The position numbers and the translations under genes were made by a program. From assembly GCA_032173965.1 (NCBI GenBank), contig CM063283.1:87130243-87194242 (forward strand): a stretch of 64,000 nt of DNA. The letters run 5' to 3'. Below the pieces are notes generated by a model, which ran no database searches, was not told the origin of the DNA, and saw only the letters and a program-made list of their open reading frames with translations. Below, in pieces: positions 36,511 to 48,779 of this stretch (position 1 is its first letter; the number at the start of each line of letters is the position of its first letter). The DNA is from Sitta carolinensis (lineage: Eukaryota; Chordata; Aves; Passeriformes; Sittidae).

Positions 36511-39500
36511 GCAGACCAGTAAAAATTTCCACAAGAACCTTCCTTGACCATAGTTTTGTAAAAGGTGAATTTCTGTTTCCGTAGATGGATATAGAAATTG
36601 CTGTACTCTCCTTTAGCATCCTAGTATTTCTTCAGTGTGGTCGTTTTTACCATACTATCACTTAAGAGCCATAAGATTATGCTTGTAATAACTCAAACCT
36701 TTTGCATAATTAATTTCCAAGTACAATGTCGTTTTCATGTTTTGTCTGAACATGGGGTGACATCACTTAAGAAATAACTTTAAAAAACACTGATGGTCCC
36801 ATATTGCTACTGAGAATTTGGTTCCACAAGGTCTGCTTGGTGGTGCTTTCCTTGCCACCAAGTCAAAATTTTCCTAGCAGCCTGGGCAACAGTGGTGCTA
36901 CACTTTCACAGGGCATTTCAGTCATGTGAAATGAGTGTTTATTGGCATGGTGCTTCCACATGTCCCAGACCTGTAGCTTCATCTTGAAGACACTGTATTT
37001 TGGTGCTGACAAATTGGAATCTGTCATCAAAGTGGAAAAAGAAAGACCACACAAGTAAATCTGCATCGTCTTTCAGAAGTTTGAAGTAATGTCTGAGCCT
37101 CGCATATTGTCAAATATTTTGGTCTAGTAACAGGCCAGTGGAAAGTGCAGATTGGCAGTAAAGCTAGTCAGAAGTTTTCCAGCAAAGTAAATGCTGATTT
37201 GTTTATCCTGGAAGGTTTTGTTTAGGCCCAATTGGAACTTACATATGTCAATAAAATAAATTAAGACATAGCCTCACCTTTCCTTCTGTTACATTCTCTG
37301 TAATTTCCTGCTGATTTCAGGTTAATTTGGTGCCTAATAATTTGCAGTGACGTTTGAGCATCCTCTACAATGAAAATTACTGGTATGTGTAAAACCATGC
37401 TTACTTGGCAAAACCCCTCAGAGTTTCATTCATTTATCCTGCAGAAACAAGAGATTTATTGGCATCTCTTTCTCTGCATAATGCTGGTGGCGGGAACTCT
37501 GTTATACTTCTATTGACAAAAAAGTTTAAAAATATGTAAGACTTTATTTGCTTGTCTATTATGTGCCAAGGAATATATATATGTGTAACTGCATTAGAAG
37601 TTCTTAAAATGATGTGAGATATTTAAAAAGAAGATGGTTATTGTCTCATCAGCTAATAATTAGGCAGTATGAACTGGTTCTGGCCAATTAGCCAGGAAGT
37701 GTTTTCATTTTCTAAGCTGATAGAACCAATCTATAGCATTCCATAGTAAAACAAATTAATTAATTTAATTAACAAAACATAAATTATAAAATGAAACATG
37801 ATTTTGAGTGGGTAAGTACCCATGCCAAATGGTGTCTTATAACAATGAAATCTTATTCAACTGGTTGGACAGATTATTCACATGGCTTCATGCTTTCCTA
37901 CTTGCTGACAAGTAACAGGCATGCTTGGTTACTTTGAAACTTCTGCTGTGTGGAGAGATTGCCATTCAATTATAGACAAACTCTGGTGTTGAGCCTGTAT
38001 GTAGCATTTTTAAGCTTTTCATGTAAGACGAAAAGTAAGCGCTTTATATTTTTCTCTCTTTGAAGAGAAAATGCCAGAAAGGTGATGATGCTCTTGCTGT
38101 TAAAATCTAATGCAACGTCATTCCTTTACATGTACTTGGTCCCAGGGGCTTTACAAGCATGAACATGAATGAATTTTCTCAACCCTTGACTCATGGGGTA
38201 AATCTATCCAGAGACATTAGACCACTAAAATGAATCTGCAGGAGCAAAAGGTCTACCAGGTCACTGCAGCAGTTCAAAGCATGCTGATGCCAGTCCCAGA
38301 GCACTTACACGAAAGCCAGAAATTACACAGATATAATAATCTTATTGTTTTCACTTGCAAATTCTCAGTGATTTAAATTCATTATTGAACCGACACTCTT
38401 GTAAAGCTTTTTCTTCTGATCTTGTCCCAGGTGCCTGATTGCAGTCATCAAACATACCATACTAAGTATTTATATAAATATATCATAAAATAATCAAATA
38501 TGATGAGCTATTCCCTTTGTTCCTTTATGTTGATACACTTTTCACAAAATATTTAATATGCTTCTGAAAATGATGATGCCAGTGATAAAGCTAGTTTGCA
38601 GTTTCATAGATAATTTATGGAAGTTATAAAAAATGAACCAAATTGTCATAACAACATGACAATGTGAACATTCATGTTTACATAGTGTCCACATACTGTA
38701 CAAATACTGAATATTAATATGAAATGAGAATTTATAAAATTTGCAGTAAACATAATGTAGAAAAAATAACAACTTGTTACAATCTCAGCTTATATTGGAA
38801 CCTATAAAGAGATCTTACTTTATGAATGGCTTTGACATTTCCTTTAATGTGCATTGTTTTACACCCTTAACCACAAATCCTTGTATATTTTAAATGTAAA
38901 TTAGATCATATCTATCCTGTTTCTCCTTTCATATAAACAGTCACTCTAATTCAAGAGAATGGAAGAGAGTCCACAGACATTTTAAACGTACTTGGCACAA
39001 TTCATCCCATGGGGTTCAAATACCAAAATACGTCTGGATCAGATTCTGCTACTTCTATTCTCATTAAGTAACTATGTGTTTGTTCAGTGATTCTGTTGGG
39101 TTGCTTCAAAGTTATGCACAGTTTTTTGCCTAAATATAGGCATTTATTGTTGTTTTGAGATACTCTAAGACACTCTCCTGGGGTGGGCAAATGGTGCACA
39201 GGATCTGTGTAGACCCACGCCATCATGACACTCTTCTGGAACAGCAGTTATGGCCAGGCAGGACACAGTGTCAAATGACACTTGATACTTTTGGGCAACC
39301 AGATCAGCCTGTATCGATACCCAGTAACAAAACTCTTCTGAGGACAGCCTTTGCACATGATCATTGCCTTACAGTCATGGCAAAGGATGAAGTATCTAAT
39401 TCTTTGTTCTGGTGGCACCTTCTCTGTGGTTCACTGATATCTGAAGAAACTGAATGAATCATGAGGCCTGTGCCTCTGTACTTTGTGAATACCCTGAGAG

Positions 39501-40729
39501 TATTACAGCTATAATTATAATACTTGAACTGTGTTTATTTCAGTAATCTATTAATTACTCTACTAGCAACTGGGAACGAGTCCTGAGGTTTTAATTTTCC
39601 TAGTGGCTCTAAAGTCAGTTTCATCTAATACTTTTCACTAAGGACTATCATTAGATCTGATGAACTGTGGGCTTAGATAGCAAATTAGAAGTGGCACAGG
39701 CTACTGGTTGTCTTCATGCATCAGCAAATCTGAAGCTTTGGGTCAAAATATGAAACATGTCTAAATTAGGTAACACCTCACAGTTCCTCCTCAGAGGTTG
39801 CTGAGAAGCTGTGCCACATTCCTTCATGGCAGAATTGCTCTTGGGTATCCCAATCTCTCACTCTTTCTCCTCACTGACTGTGTAGGGACTGTAGACACTT
39901 GTAAACCTGAAGTTAGACAACTCAAAATGCTTTTGAAATTTAGATGAGATAAAAGAAGGCTTCAGTGACTTGATTTCCCCATTTCATAGATGAATTAATG
40001 TTATATATCTATTTTTCTGCTGTCTGTCTTGTCAGGTGCTTCAAAGGAAAGCTGGGAAGTCCTGATTAATGTCTTAGGCATTTTTATTATTGAATAATAG
40101 AATATGAATGTCATAATTTTTGGAACACAAATATTACAGCTGGATGTTGTAGCCCACATCTTCTAAGGCGCATAGTGCATATGCTTTTTCATCACTTGGT
40201 AAATTACGCACATATTACTATATCAACTGATCTGAGAGTATCATAATCATAAGAGTTTTGTGTAATATTAAAACTTGAAATATTATTTGAATACTGCTAA
40301 CCTTCAAAAACATTTTACAGGAATAAATGACTGAAATCACTTATATAGAAAAAAGGTCCCCTGCTCCTTCATCCTGTACTAGCAAATAAGACACTACTGA
40401 AATCTGATACTCTTTTCAGCCTCCTTCCCTGCACAGTACCCAGTATGCTTATTTCCAAGGACAAATACTATGCAACTTGGCTCAAAGGAAGGAAAGGTAA
40501 TTTTCACTTTTGATAATTAATTTCTATGCCTGGATTTTATCTTGCTTTTAGCCTAAGTGGTACTGCTGTTCATAGCTTAGTCTTTTACCATTCACTATGT
40601 AAAATTGTATTAGTTATTTCTATCTATTTTTTAAAAATATTGTGTGTGCTATGCACTATTCATGTCTACTTTATAAAGTCTGGGAAAAAATGCACATAAT
40701 TAGACTTGCTTCTAATTTAAAGAGTCTTT
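36511..40729. other. AT-rich non-coding DNA, no gene seen
   Basis: Short anonymous frames only; the largest is 100 codons at 39155-39457 on +. A cluster of overlapping TTAATTAA-like words lies at 37755-37772. No repeat family was recognised. Confidence 0.5.
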
Positions 40730-41010
40730 CTAAAGGATGAAAACATTTCAGGTAAAAATCAAAATAACTGCAGCAGTCTTTGGCTTATTTCTGTCTTGGC
40801 AAGTATGAACAAATCCATGGTAATCAATTCAAAAGGTATTAGAGCCATTATTGGTTGTAATTATCATGACACCTGGGTCCAGACTTGTGAAATAATTATT
40901 AAAGGCATCACCAGTGTGCAAAGGTTTTTTAATCATTGATTTTATATCAGTAAGTGCTTAACGGATTTTATGACTCTCAATATGAAGCTGAGTGTCTGTT
41001 TCACTTACAG
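40730..41010. promoter_or_regulatory. candidate conserved non-coding element
   Basis: The stretch is high-complexity AT-rich DNA packed with transcription-factor-like words: ATTGG and TAATTA near 40851-40863, an E-box CACCTG at about 40872-40877, and AATAATTATTAAAGG at about 40891-40905. It contains no simple repeats or transposon signatures. That look is typical of developmental enhancers in gene deserts. I cannot align it to other species, so function and conservation are inferred only. Confidence 0.25.
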
Positions 41011-42827
41011 AAGCATCAAAAATCAGGAAAATAAATAAAACACACACGCACTACCATACAAGTGAATCAGAAGTAAAGAATTAAGGTGAAGATACCACCA
41101 ACCTTGAAAACTTTCAGGTTTCAAAATCATAACTGACTTGCTTGAAAAATGTCATTGTTACATATTGAAATAGCTTGCTGCCAAATAAAATATATGCAAC
41201 AGGATTTATAGCTAGAGATTAAGGAAGGGGCCTTGGAGTCTCCTTTTTCTTAATGCTGTATGTGTGCTGGATTATTTTTATTTATTTGTTGCAGCTGTGA
41301 TGCTGAATATCTGAAACTGAGTGTGTACTAGTAGCTATTCTTTCTAGTTGTCCCACCATGGAATTAGGAGGATAGTAGCAATGGGAGTTTAGAGTAATTT
41401 GCCACATTCTCTGTAGCACCATAATGCTTGTCTCTGGACACCTCTGCAAGAGTTTTTGGTCCGATCTGTCTTTCTGCACTGAGGATTAGAAAAATTGGCT
41501 CCTAAGTTAAGCATTCAATGCTTACAAGTATGAATATCCCCTTCTTTTTACCTTCTGCCTTCTTCATACGCTATTGTGTTCAGTACACTACAGCATATCC
41601 TGTGTTTGGCCTAAAACTGATGTGTCCATTGATCTTGAGGGGTGATGACTAGAACAATGATGAATGGGCATCCTACAGAGATTGAAATCATTACACCTTT
41701 GGAAGATCAAACCTACCTATGTCAGGGAGCCGAGGTCTTTTAACACCTGTCTTTTACTCAGTCTTGACATGTAGTGCTACCTGTTTGAGCACTGGGTCAG
41801 TCGTTTATTAGTTAACACTTCTTCCACCTTTTCATTCATTTTCGCCTATTATAGGCCTAGTTAAAACTGGTTTCCTGCAATTTCCGCAGCAGAAATCAAA
41901 AGTTGTGATCTAGACACTTACATGTCTAGAAGTCTTAGAGCCAAACAAGTTGATGTTCAGGTCCCTATAGCTACAATCACACATCATGCATTCTGGTAGA
42001 TGGCCAAGAGATGTAGCCTTATGAGGAAACTAGGTCATACTCCATATCATTTGGTGTGCATACAAGATGTAAAATATAATTAATCAGGTCTTCATCTGGC
42101 CACATCTTCAAAAAGGAAGATACAAAGCACTTATCTGAGGTTCAACAATTTCAATGTCACTGATTTAAGGGAGTGAATCTAAGAGTTAGGTAAAAAACCT
42201 TGTGAGTAAGGGATGATGGAAAGTAATGACTTTCTGAAAACTTCTGGCTAGTCAGCAGAGAAAGTTATATGGAACAGATTTTGCAGCAGTGACTGAAGAA
42301 ATCCATCCCTGCAGTAGAAGACATTATGTAGTAGTGATGTTTCTGTCTTGCAGCTATTTTACTTTAAGGTCTAAATAGAAATGGAGAATTAGAAAATAAA
42401 AAGCAAAAACTGACTCCAAAATGCCTAAATAAAGCTCATCCTTGTTTTATATGTTAAAGAACAACATCACTGAAACTGATGGTGAACTGAGTGTCATAGG
42501 AGAAAAATGATCCTGCATGTTTTAGCTGTTTCAGTAACAAAACACATTAATTGTCAAAATGGAGAATAAGAGAACGGAAGTGTGAGTCAAAGTTGCATAA
42601 AATGTGTGAATCTAAATGACTGCACGTGTATATCAAACTGATTATACTGTATAGCTCCTTTGGGAAGTGACGGAAGTACTAGCACAAAGAGAATTTTCTT
42701 GGTTCTTCCAACCATCTGTGAAATAATATCCACTAGCTTTGGCAGATGAAATTTTGTAGAAGTTCACCCGTGCTGTCTCTGTGTATGTATATGCACAAGT
42801 AAGCAGTACATATACTGTAAGCAAGCA
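41011..42827. other. non-coding DNA, no gene seen
   Basis: Only short frames, no repeat family recognised. Confidence 0.5.
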
Positions 42828-42848
42828 GCGCGCGTATATATACACATG
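42828..42848. other. 21-bp alternating purine-pyrimidine segment with GCGCGCG
   Basis: GCGCGCG is followed by alternating TATATATACACATG, making 21 bases of strict purine/pyrimidine alternation, the pattern favouring left-handed Z-DNA. An inverted repeat, ATGAATATA with its complement, follows at about 42846-42867. Three CpGs in seven bases are striking in this CpG-poor window. Confidence 0.6.
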
Positions 42849-43257
42849 AATATATATTTATATTCATATGCATATGTTAAAAAGGTCCCTCGAGGAATAC
42901 AGTGGTCTTGAACCATTTATCCTTCTGTATTGAGTTCCAGAAAGTATTTTCTCCACACCATCTACTCTGTTACATATAGAGACATCTGATCTGCTATGTG
43001 AAATCACTCAAATAAATAACAAATCCAGTGTTAATGCAGCTTTTCCATAAACAGTGATATCTCTGGTATGAGATGCCAAAGGCTGACACCAGGATTTTCC
43101 TTCATGGACCAATCTTACTTTGTCCTCTGCCCATTTTGCTGATTTCTGCTGAGCTGGCAAGATGGAAAGTGTAGGAGCGTGGGTGGGTTGGACTGTTGGA
43201 TGGAGATGATGGAGATGGAGACGAGAGACCTCTGATGCCAGGTCTTGGAAGGTGCAG

Positions 43258-43263
43258 TTTATT
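43258..43263 (-). promoter_or_regulatory. polyadenylation signal of the 43-kb LTR
   Basis: TTTATT on + is AATAAA on -. It lies about 33 bp downstream, on the minus strand, of the TATAAG box and about 90 bp before the LTR end, which fits the R region. Confidence 0.6.
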
Positions 43264-43290
43264 GCAAAGGGCCGGGATGCAGGGGCCCTG

Positions 43291-43296
43291 CTTATA
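43291..43296 (-). promoter_or_regulatory. TATA-like box of the 43-kb LTR
   Basis: CTTATA on + gives TATAAG on -, followed on that strand by GC-rich sequence (cagggcccctgcatcccgg). Position relative to the AATAAA fits a retroviral U3/R promoter. Activity is not shown. Confidence 0.45.
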
Positions 43297-43339
43297 GCTG
43301 CCAGCTGCAGCTTGGAGCAGGCCCAAAAGGCAGTGAGGA

Positions 43340-43371
43340 AAGAGAGAGAGAGAGCAAGAGAGAGAGAGAGC
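43340..43371. repeat. (GA)n dinucleotide repeat inside the LTR
   Basis: Two blocks of AG repeats separated by GCAAG. On the LTR's own strand it is a CT-rich tract in U3, upstream of the TATA-like box. Confidence 0.9.
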
Positions 43372-43873
43372 GTGCTAGTTCTAGTCCCTGAAGTTCTTGT
43401 TACAATACCATAAATCTGTGCTGAATATTCTAATTCTCACTAACCAATCTAGTACAAGATACAAATCCTATACCATTTACATACAGCCTATAAGAATCAT
43501 TACATTATCATACTGTGTTACATTTTAAGCCCTAAAAACTCTTCTTTGGACCCCTTCTGCCAAGCTAGTGGGGTCTGCTCTGACCCTTGGACCTGTCTGC
43601 AAGCAGAGGGTATTGCTCAATCAAGAAGGGATTACCTTCAGCCAGCCATACCATTGTTTTCCAGTTGTTCAATAACTAAGGCTTGGTATCTCAAAGTTTG
43701 ATTTCATTTCAATTTCACTTATAGTTTCTATATTCTCAGAATCTTTTGCTAGGCAATCATATCTATAAGGTTTTCCTGTTTCCTCTTCCCCAACATAAAG
43801 TGTACTTCAAATTTGCCATACTAAATTTTTTTTTAGCATGCCCTTCTCTATTTATTCCACATTTATGAGATCA

Positions 43874-43876
<3 letters not shown>

Positions 43877-43924
<48 letters not shown>
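43877..43924. repeat. A48 homopolymer
   Basis: Forty-eight uninterrupted A, 81 bp to the right of the LTR. No AATAAA signal immediately precedes it, so a retrogene tail is unlikely. Confidence 0.9.
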
Positions 43925-43928
<4 letters not shown>

Positions 43929-45754
43929 GGTGTTAGAAATAATGCATGGCTTACTGAAACTAATCAGAAGATAGGACTAAGGACAGAAAGAATTAAATGA
44001 GATTATATCTTTATCATATCTTCTTAATAAGCAATCTGAAAATCTAAATAGCTATTCATTTGCTATTATGTACCATGCAAAATGGCAGCGGTATCTACAG
44101 AGCATGGGTTGCTGGAAGTAAGTTCAGTAAAGAAGAGGAACAAAACCCAGATGGGTTGTTTAACTTATTTGAGATTGTTTGCCTTGAAAAATAAAAGGTA
44201 AAACATTTCCTACTTTTAAAAAAAAATTAAAAATAGTTTAGAAATATGTCCTCTAAAATAGCTAAGAATGGGTTGACTCACTAGATTGAAATAAACCCCA
44301 TATATTTTAAAATAAGGAAATGCATAAGATTTGTACTATACAGGAGCCAAATCAAAAGTAATTGAAAGAAAATTACAAGCACTATAAAAATAATTCAATG
44401 GGATACTCAAAGTATTTGACTTATCCAGATTTCTAAATTGATATGACATTATTTAGAAGTACCAGTGTGCAAATGTCTGGTTGTGATAAAACACATATCT
44501 TCACCAAAAAGGAATTCATAGTGAGGAGAGGAATACTCCTTTTTGTGTGGTATTCCTGTTGAAAAGAGTGACAGAAATCCATCAATGCACATTTGCAACA
44601 GTAGTGGATTGCACCATGCAAGGGAAAAGGAACACCCATGCCTGAGAAAGATAATTACACCAGACATTATGTTTGAGAACATCACACAAGCAAGCAGTGA
44701 AGCAGTGGGAGTAATACAGTTGGAGAAACACCTACAAGGAGAGAGTTTTAGCAACAATGATACTATTTAGTTACAAAACAGAATAAGGAAAAGGAAAATT
44801 ATGAACAACCCTAAGTATCTTGTTTCTACAGTTTTTATAACTAATATGTTCCTGGATACAGTTTCTGGAAGAAGTAATACTAACATTTACAGCCGACAAT
44901 GTTACTGAATGAGTGATAACACAGAGCAAAATCTGTAGGAAATATCTGCCCTTTTGCTCAGCAGAATATAGTCCACATCCATGAGAATGGCAGGATGCGG
45001 ACAGCATCTGTTATATCTACTGTATGAACAAAATGATAAACGGAAAGAAATAAAAATGATCAAGAAGTTCATTCTGTTTGCAAACCAATACTAAGACTTG
45101 ATATTAGAATTACAGAAAGGCATTGTACCATAGAGAAAGATCAGAAAGGATCTTTTGGTGCAGAAAGGAGCTAGCCATGTAGCATCTATGAGATTGTTGC
45201 AGATTCAAGACTGCTTATGCAAACCACTCAACAGGTGACAATGTCTTCAAAAGTCTGTAGAGAAAGTGAACACACTTTGAAGCTCACAATCTTCTAGCAA
45301 ATCCCCTAGAAAAATGTGGCAGTCAAAATATGAATCAATCATTGCGGAAATAGAATAAACTCCACAGCCTTGGATTCCACAAAGACAATTTATTTACAGT
45401 TTATGGTGAGTCTGGATAAAAGTTCAGCAATTTAGCTATTTTCAACACTCCTTTCTGAAGATAGTGTTTTATCAGACAACAAGGTACATGAAATGCAAAT
45501 TTTAAAATGCAGAAAATACACACAAGTATTTGAACACACTTGGTGTCAAAAAATTATGTGAAAGAGTGAATTATGGTCATGGACCTCAGAGATGTCAATG
45601 CAGACATAGTTGTAGAATTTTTGCCATAAGATGTTACCACTGTGAAATTCTTAGATTGCTTCTTATTCTTGGAAGAAAAATTCATCAAGGACTATTAAGC
45701 CCAAAGCTGCCATCAATGGCTTAATAAGTCCCAGTGCTGGGAGCTTGGAAGTAT
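43925..45754. other. non-coding DNA, no gene seen
   Basis: Frames up to about 102 codons (44449-44757 on -), none recognisable. No repeat family was recognised. Confidence 0.5.
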
Positions 45755-45937
45755 CACAGCCATTTGTTTCCTGTTCTATGTTGTTCTCTATATGTCTGCT
45801 GTTGTGCACTGTTGGAGATGGGAAATAGGCCATAGGTCTGACCAGCTTGACCAATTTTGTAGGCACAGGTGGAGACCATTGGTGTCAATACAGAATTATA
45901 TATTCTTAAATCAAAAAAAAAAAAAAAAAAAAAAAAA
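45755..45937 (+). mobile_element. possible very old CR1-like LINE tail ending in A25
   Basis: From about 45807 the + strand reads 'cactgttggagatggga', then 'ggccataggtctgacc', then about 40 bases on 'gaccattggtgtcaatacag' and 'atattctta'. This follows the 3' tail of old reptilian CR1-type elements (cactgttggagatgggat, ggaccattggtctgacccagtatgg, attcttatg), with an apparent internal duplication or insertion. It runs into 25 A at 45913-45937. Similarity is short and imperfect. The A tract may be independent, because CR1 elements do not end in poly(A). Confidence 0.4.
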
Positions 45938-46397
45938 GTGTTTCTCATTATCATTGAAAGTTACGAATTTAGTCAAATTTCATCTGTGTAAGTGTTGGAA
46001 TAGCAAGACTTGCAGAACATTACAAAATCCTAGAGAGCATTCAAGACAAGGCTCCAACTTCTGCACCATCACAGCTTCTTACATGATCACAAAACCACAG
46101 GAAGGTGCAAGTGGATGATAAAGAGAAGCCATAAGAAAACCATGGAGCATGCTTTTTTTAACACATGTAGTTTCACAGAAAGAAAGCATGCACTTCAAAA
46201 TGTCATGTGTAAATTAAACTAAATCTTACCAGAAACAAGATTTCAAGCAGCTTTGTTAAAACAAAAAAATTCTAAGAGAAAGTTGTAAAACTAAAAATTT
46301 CAAGACATACTAAGATTGGTGTGTCTATTACAAGCATAACAACTTTGCTTTTGAAACAGACCATATTAAACAAAACCACAAAATTAACAGTGGTGCT

Positions 46398-46422
46398 AAA
46401 AAAAAAAAAAAAAAAAAAAAAA
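46398..46422. repeat. A25 homopolymer
   Basis: Uninterrupted run of 25 A. No polyadenylation signal or target duplication was recognised beside it. Confidence 0.9.
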
Positions 46423-48779
46423 TAGCTACTTCCAGAGTGAATCATGGAAACTTATTGTTCTAGTTTTCTTGATGTCTTAAATCAATAGTCCAAAACACAA
46501 CAGCAAAATTTGTATAAAAATTCAAGGACAAATTAGCCAAGAAAAATGAGGACAGTAGAAATATTTACTTCAGTTTTGCAAAGCATGTAGTCACACCTGT
46601 GGAAACCCTTACTCAGTTGGAGTACAGATAGAAGAGCAGAAAGGTGTCATCTGTGCTACCTACAGAGTAGTTTCTTCCCTTGTGCAGTTGCTAAGCATAG
46701 CCACTGCTCTGGATAAATGGAAGAAGACCAAAATCATTCTAATGCAGTATCTACACGTCACTGAAAATTTTTATGGAAATGTCTGAAATATCAAAGTGAA
46801 ATTCCAATAATTTGTGGTATGGTAACTGAGCACACGACTGAATGGTTTATATGAAACATGGACAGCAAGTGCACACCGTCTGGCTAAAGCCAAAGATCCC
46901 CAAGGGATCATGGTCTGCAAGCTGGACTTCCTCCAATGGGGCAAAACAGCATGTAAAACCATATTATCCATAAAAACATGTTAACAGCATGTTATCAAAC
47001 AAATCTCTGAAAATCCAGTGTGTTTGGAAATATAATACATCCCAGCCAGGAGGCACTACAGATGTCAGAAGAACCTACTGTGTGCCTACAAATGTAAGGA
47101 AAGACTTGTCCTACATAAGGCAAAAAATTCAAACCCAAAAAGTGTCAGTACCATAACATCTGAGATTGTTACTCAGGCAGGTTGGAAAAGATGTCTCAAA
47201 GATAGTTTCCACCACAGTGAAAAGTTGTGGCAATGCAAATAAATGGAAGAATATTCTTGCAAAGAGGAGTCCTGAAAGTGTGCATCTTTCTTTCTCTTTT
47301 TCTCTTTTATATTTTTATATTTTGTTTGGGGTTTTGTGCATAAGTAACCCTCATATTGTAAACAAATAAGGTGAAGAGATGGGAAGTCCTTGTTTATTTA
47401 CTCAATGCTTTGCCTAGGAGTAATCTAAAAAGAAGCAATCATAAATCAGATCTGTGTGCTGTAAGGATGAAGCTGACACATGTATTTGGTATTCTCACCA
47501 GAAGAAACCAGTGTCTGGAAAAGACAATCCCACAGAGGCAGAGCAGTTGGCTTGGACTAAACTAAGAAATCTGTTTAGCTAGAAGATGGGAATGTTTTGA
47601 ATTACTTGGGAACCATTAGCTTCTCAAGAATCAGACCACACAAGATTATCAAACATTCCAGGTGATAGGAATGAGGGACAAGGTTAATCCACAATGAAGT
47701 TTTTCATTTTTCTTTGAGGAAATTCTGTTCTCATCTCAAGAACTACCTTTTCTTGAATACTTCAAGGCTTGTTTTTCAGGATTAAGTGAAAATCCCAGAG
47801 TTTGTAACAGTGCATCTCAGAGCAGCAAAACATGTGTAAACACATTCTCCTTTTATGTCAGAATTTGTGGGCCAGACTTTACATCAGTTTTCTCCCAGGC
47901 TTTCTATTGACTTCTCCACCACCATAGGTGTGTCAGCTTGGGGCATGCTCATTCCCTTCCCTCCCTGCCTCAGCCTGCTTTAGAATATAACCAGAAAACA
48001 GGAATCCTGGCCTGGATGGTAGTCCGAGGGTGTTTATGTAGAGCACAGTACAATTCTGCATCAAAAAATGCAATTTTAAGTATTGCATAAGTTAAAATTT
48101 TAAATCTTTACCTTTGAGTATGAAGATATGTAAATCCAGAAGGATGTATTTTAGAGAGGCAAGGGTTTTTAAAGGTGAAGTAAGGAATTGAGGTGCAAAA
48201 GTTTCTTTAGAGAGAAGAAACAAAATTAAAAGGATTGAACTTCCCTGGTACTGAATTTGAATTAAACAGTAATGGGTGTGTATTTTCAGATTATTTCAGA
48301 TTCAGAACTGTTCATATTTCACATTGCTGAATACTGTGTGATTCCTGAAGAGTTAATAACAGATTCAGGGTTGGAAGTAATTTATTTCAGAAAGTCTTCT
48401 ATATATATATCAATTCAAGATGCCATATCAAATTTGTACTATTTACAGTTTATCAATCTATCTTTAAAAGTCTGTGAAGATAATAAAGCTCTTCATATTT
48501 AAAAACCCACATAAGATTCAAAAGATTGTTAACGCTTACTAGGGTTGCAAGTGAAGTTAATTGAGAAATTAAAACATTGACAGCCAGGGGAAAAAAAGAA
48601 AGAAGGAAAGACACTTCAGCCATTCTTTTCACTTTAGCTAGAATATGATGCTTCTTACAGTCATTCATTAGTTTCATCATTGTGGGTGAACCTTATGGAA
48701 GGAAGAATAAAATCTTTGATGACAAATACCTAACAAGCTTCTGAAGCCAAGGAGCTGTGCCTGCCAGGGGAACTAGAAA
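46423..48779. other. non-coding DNA, no gene seen
   Basis: Only short frames (at most 76 codons), no repeat family recognised. GATCCC-CAA-GGGATC at about 46895-46909 is a small perfect hairpin. Confidence 0.5.

Larger units (their letters stand above)
43170..43795 (-). mobile_element. complete solo LTR of a second endogenous retrovirus, minus orientation
   Basis: A 626-bp block is bounded by TGT...ACA. On the minus strand it begins TGTTGGGGAAGAGGAAACAG and ends CACGCTCCTACA. Near its 3' end on that strand are, in order, a TATAAG box (complement of 43291-43296), a GC-rich stretch, TGCAATAAACTGCAC with a polyadenylation signal (complement of 43258-43263), and a 'gagacctc'-type complement segment. 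This is a compact U3-R-U5 arrangement. The flanks are GAAAG (43165-43169) and TAAAG (43796-43800), agreeing at 4 of 5 bases, a plausible 5-bp target duplication. No internal retroviral sequence adjoins it. It resembles passerine LTRs I recall, but I do not assign it firmly to ERVK, ERVL or ERV1. Confidence 0.8.

Noticed and set aside
37755..37772. TTAATTAA cluster as a homeodomain site array
   Set aside because: Could be simple AT-rich repetition; no further structure around it.
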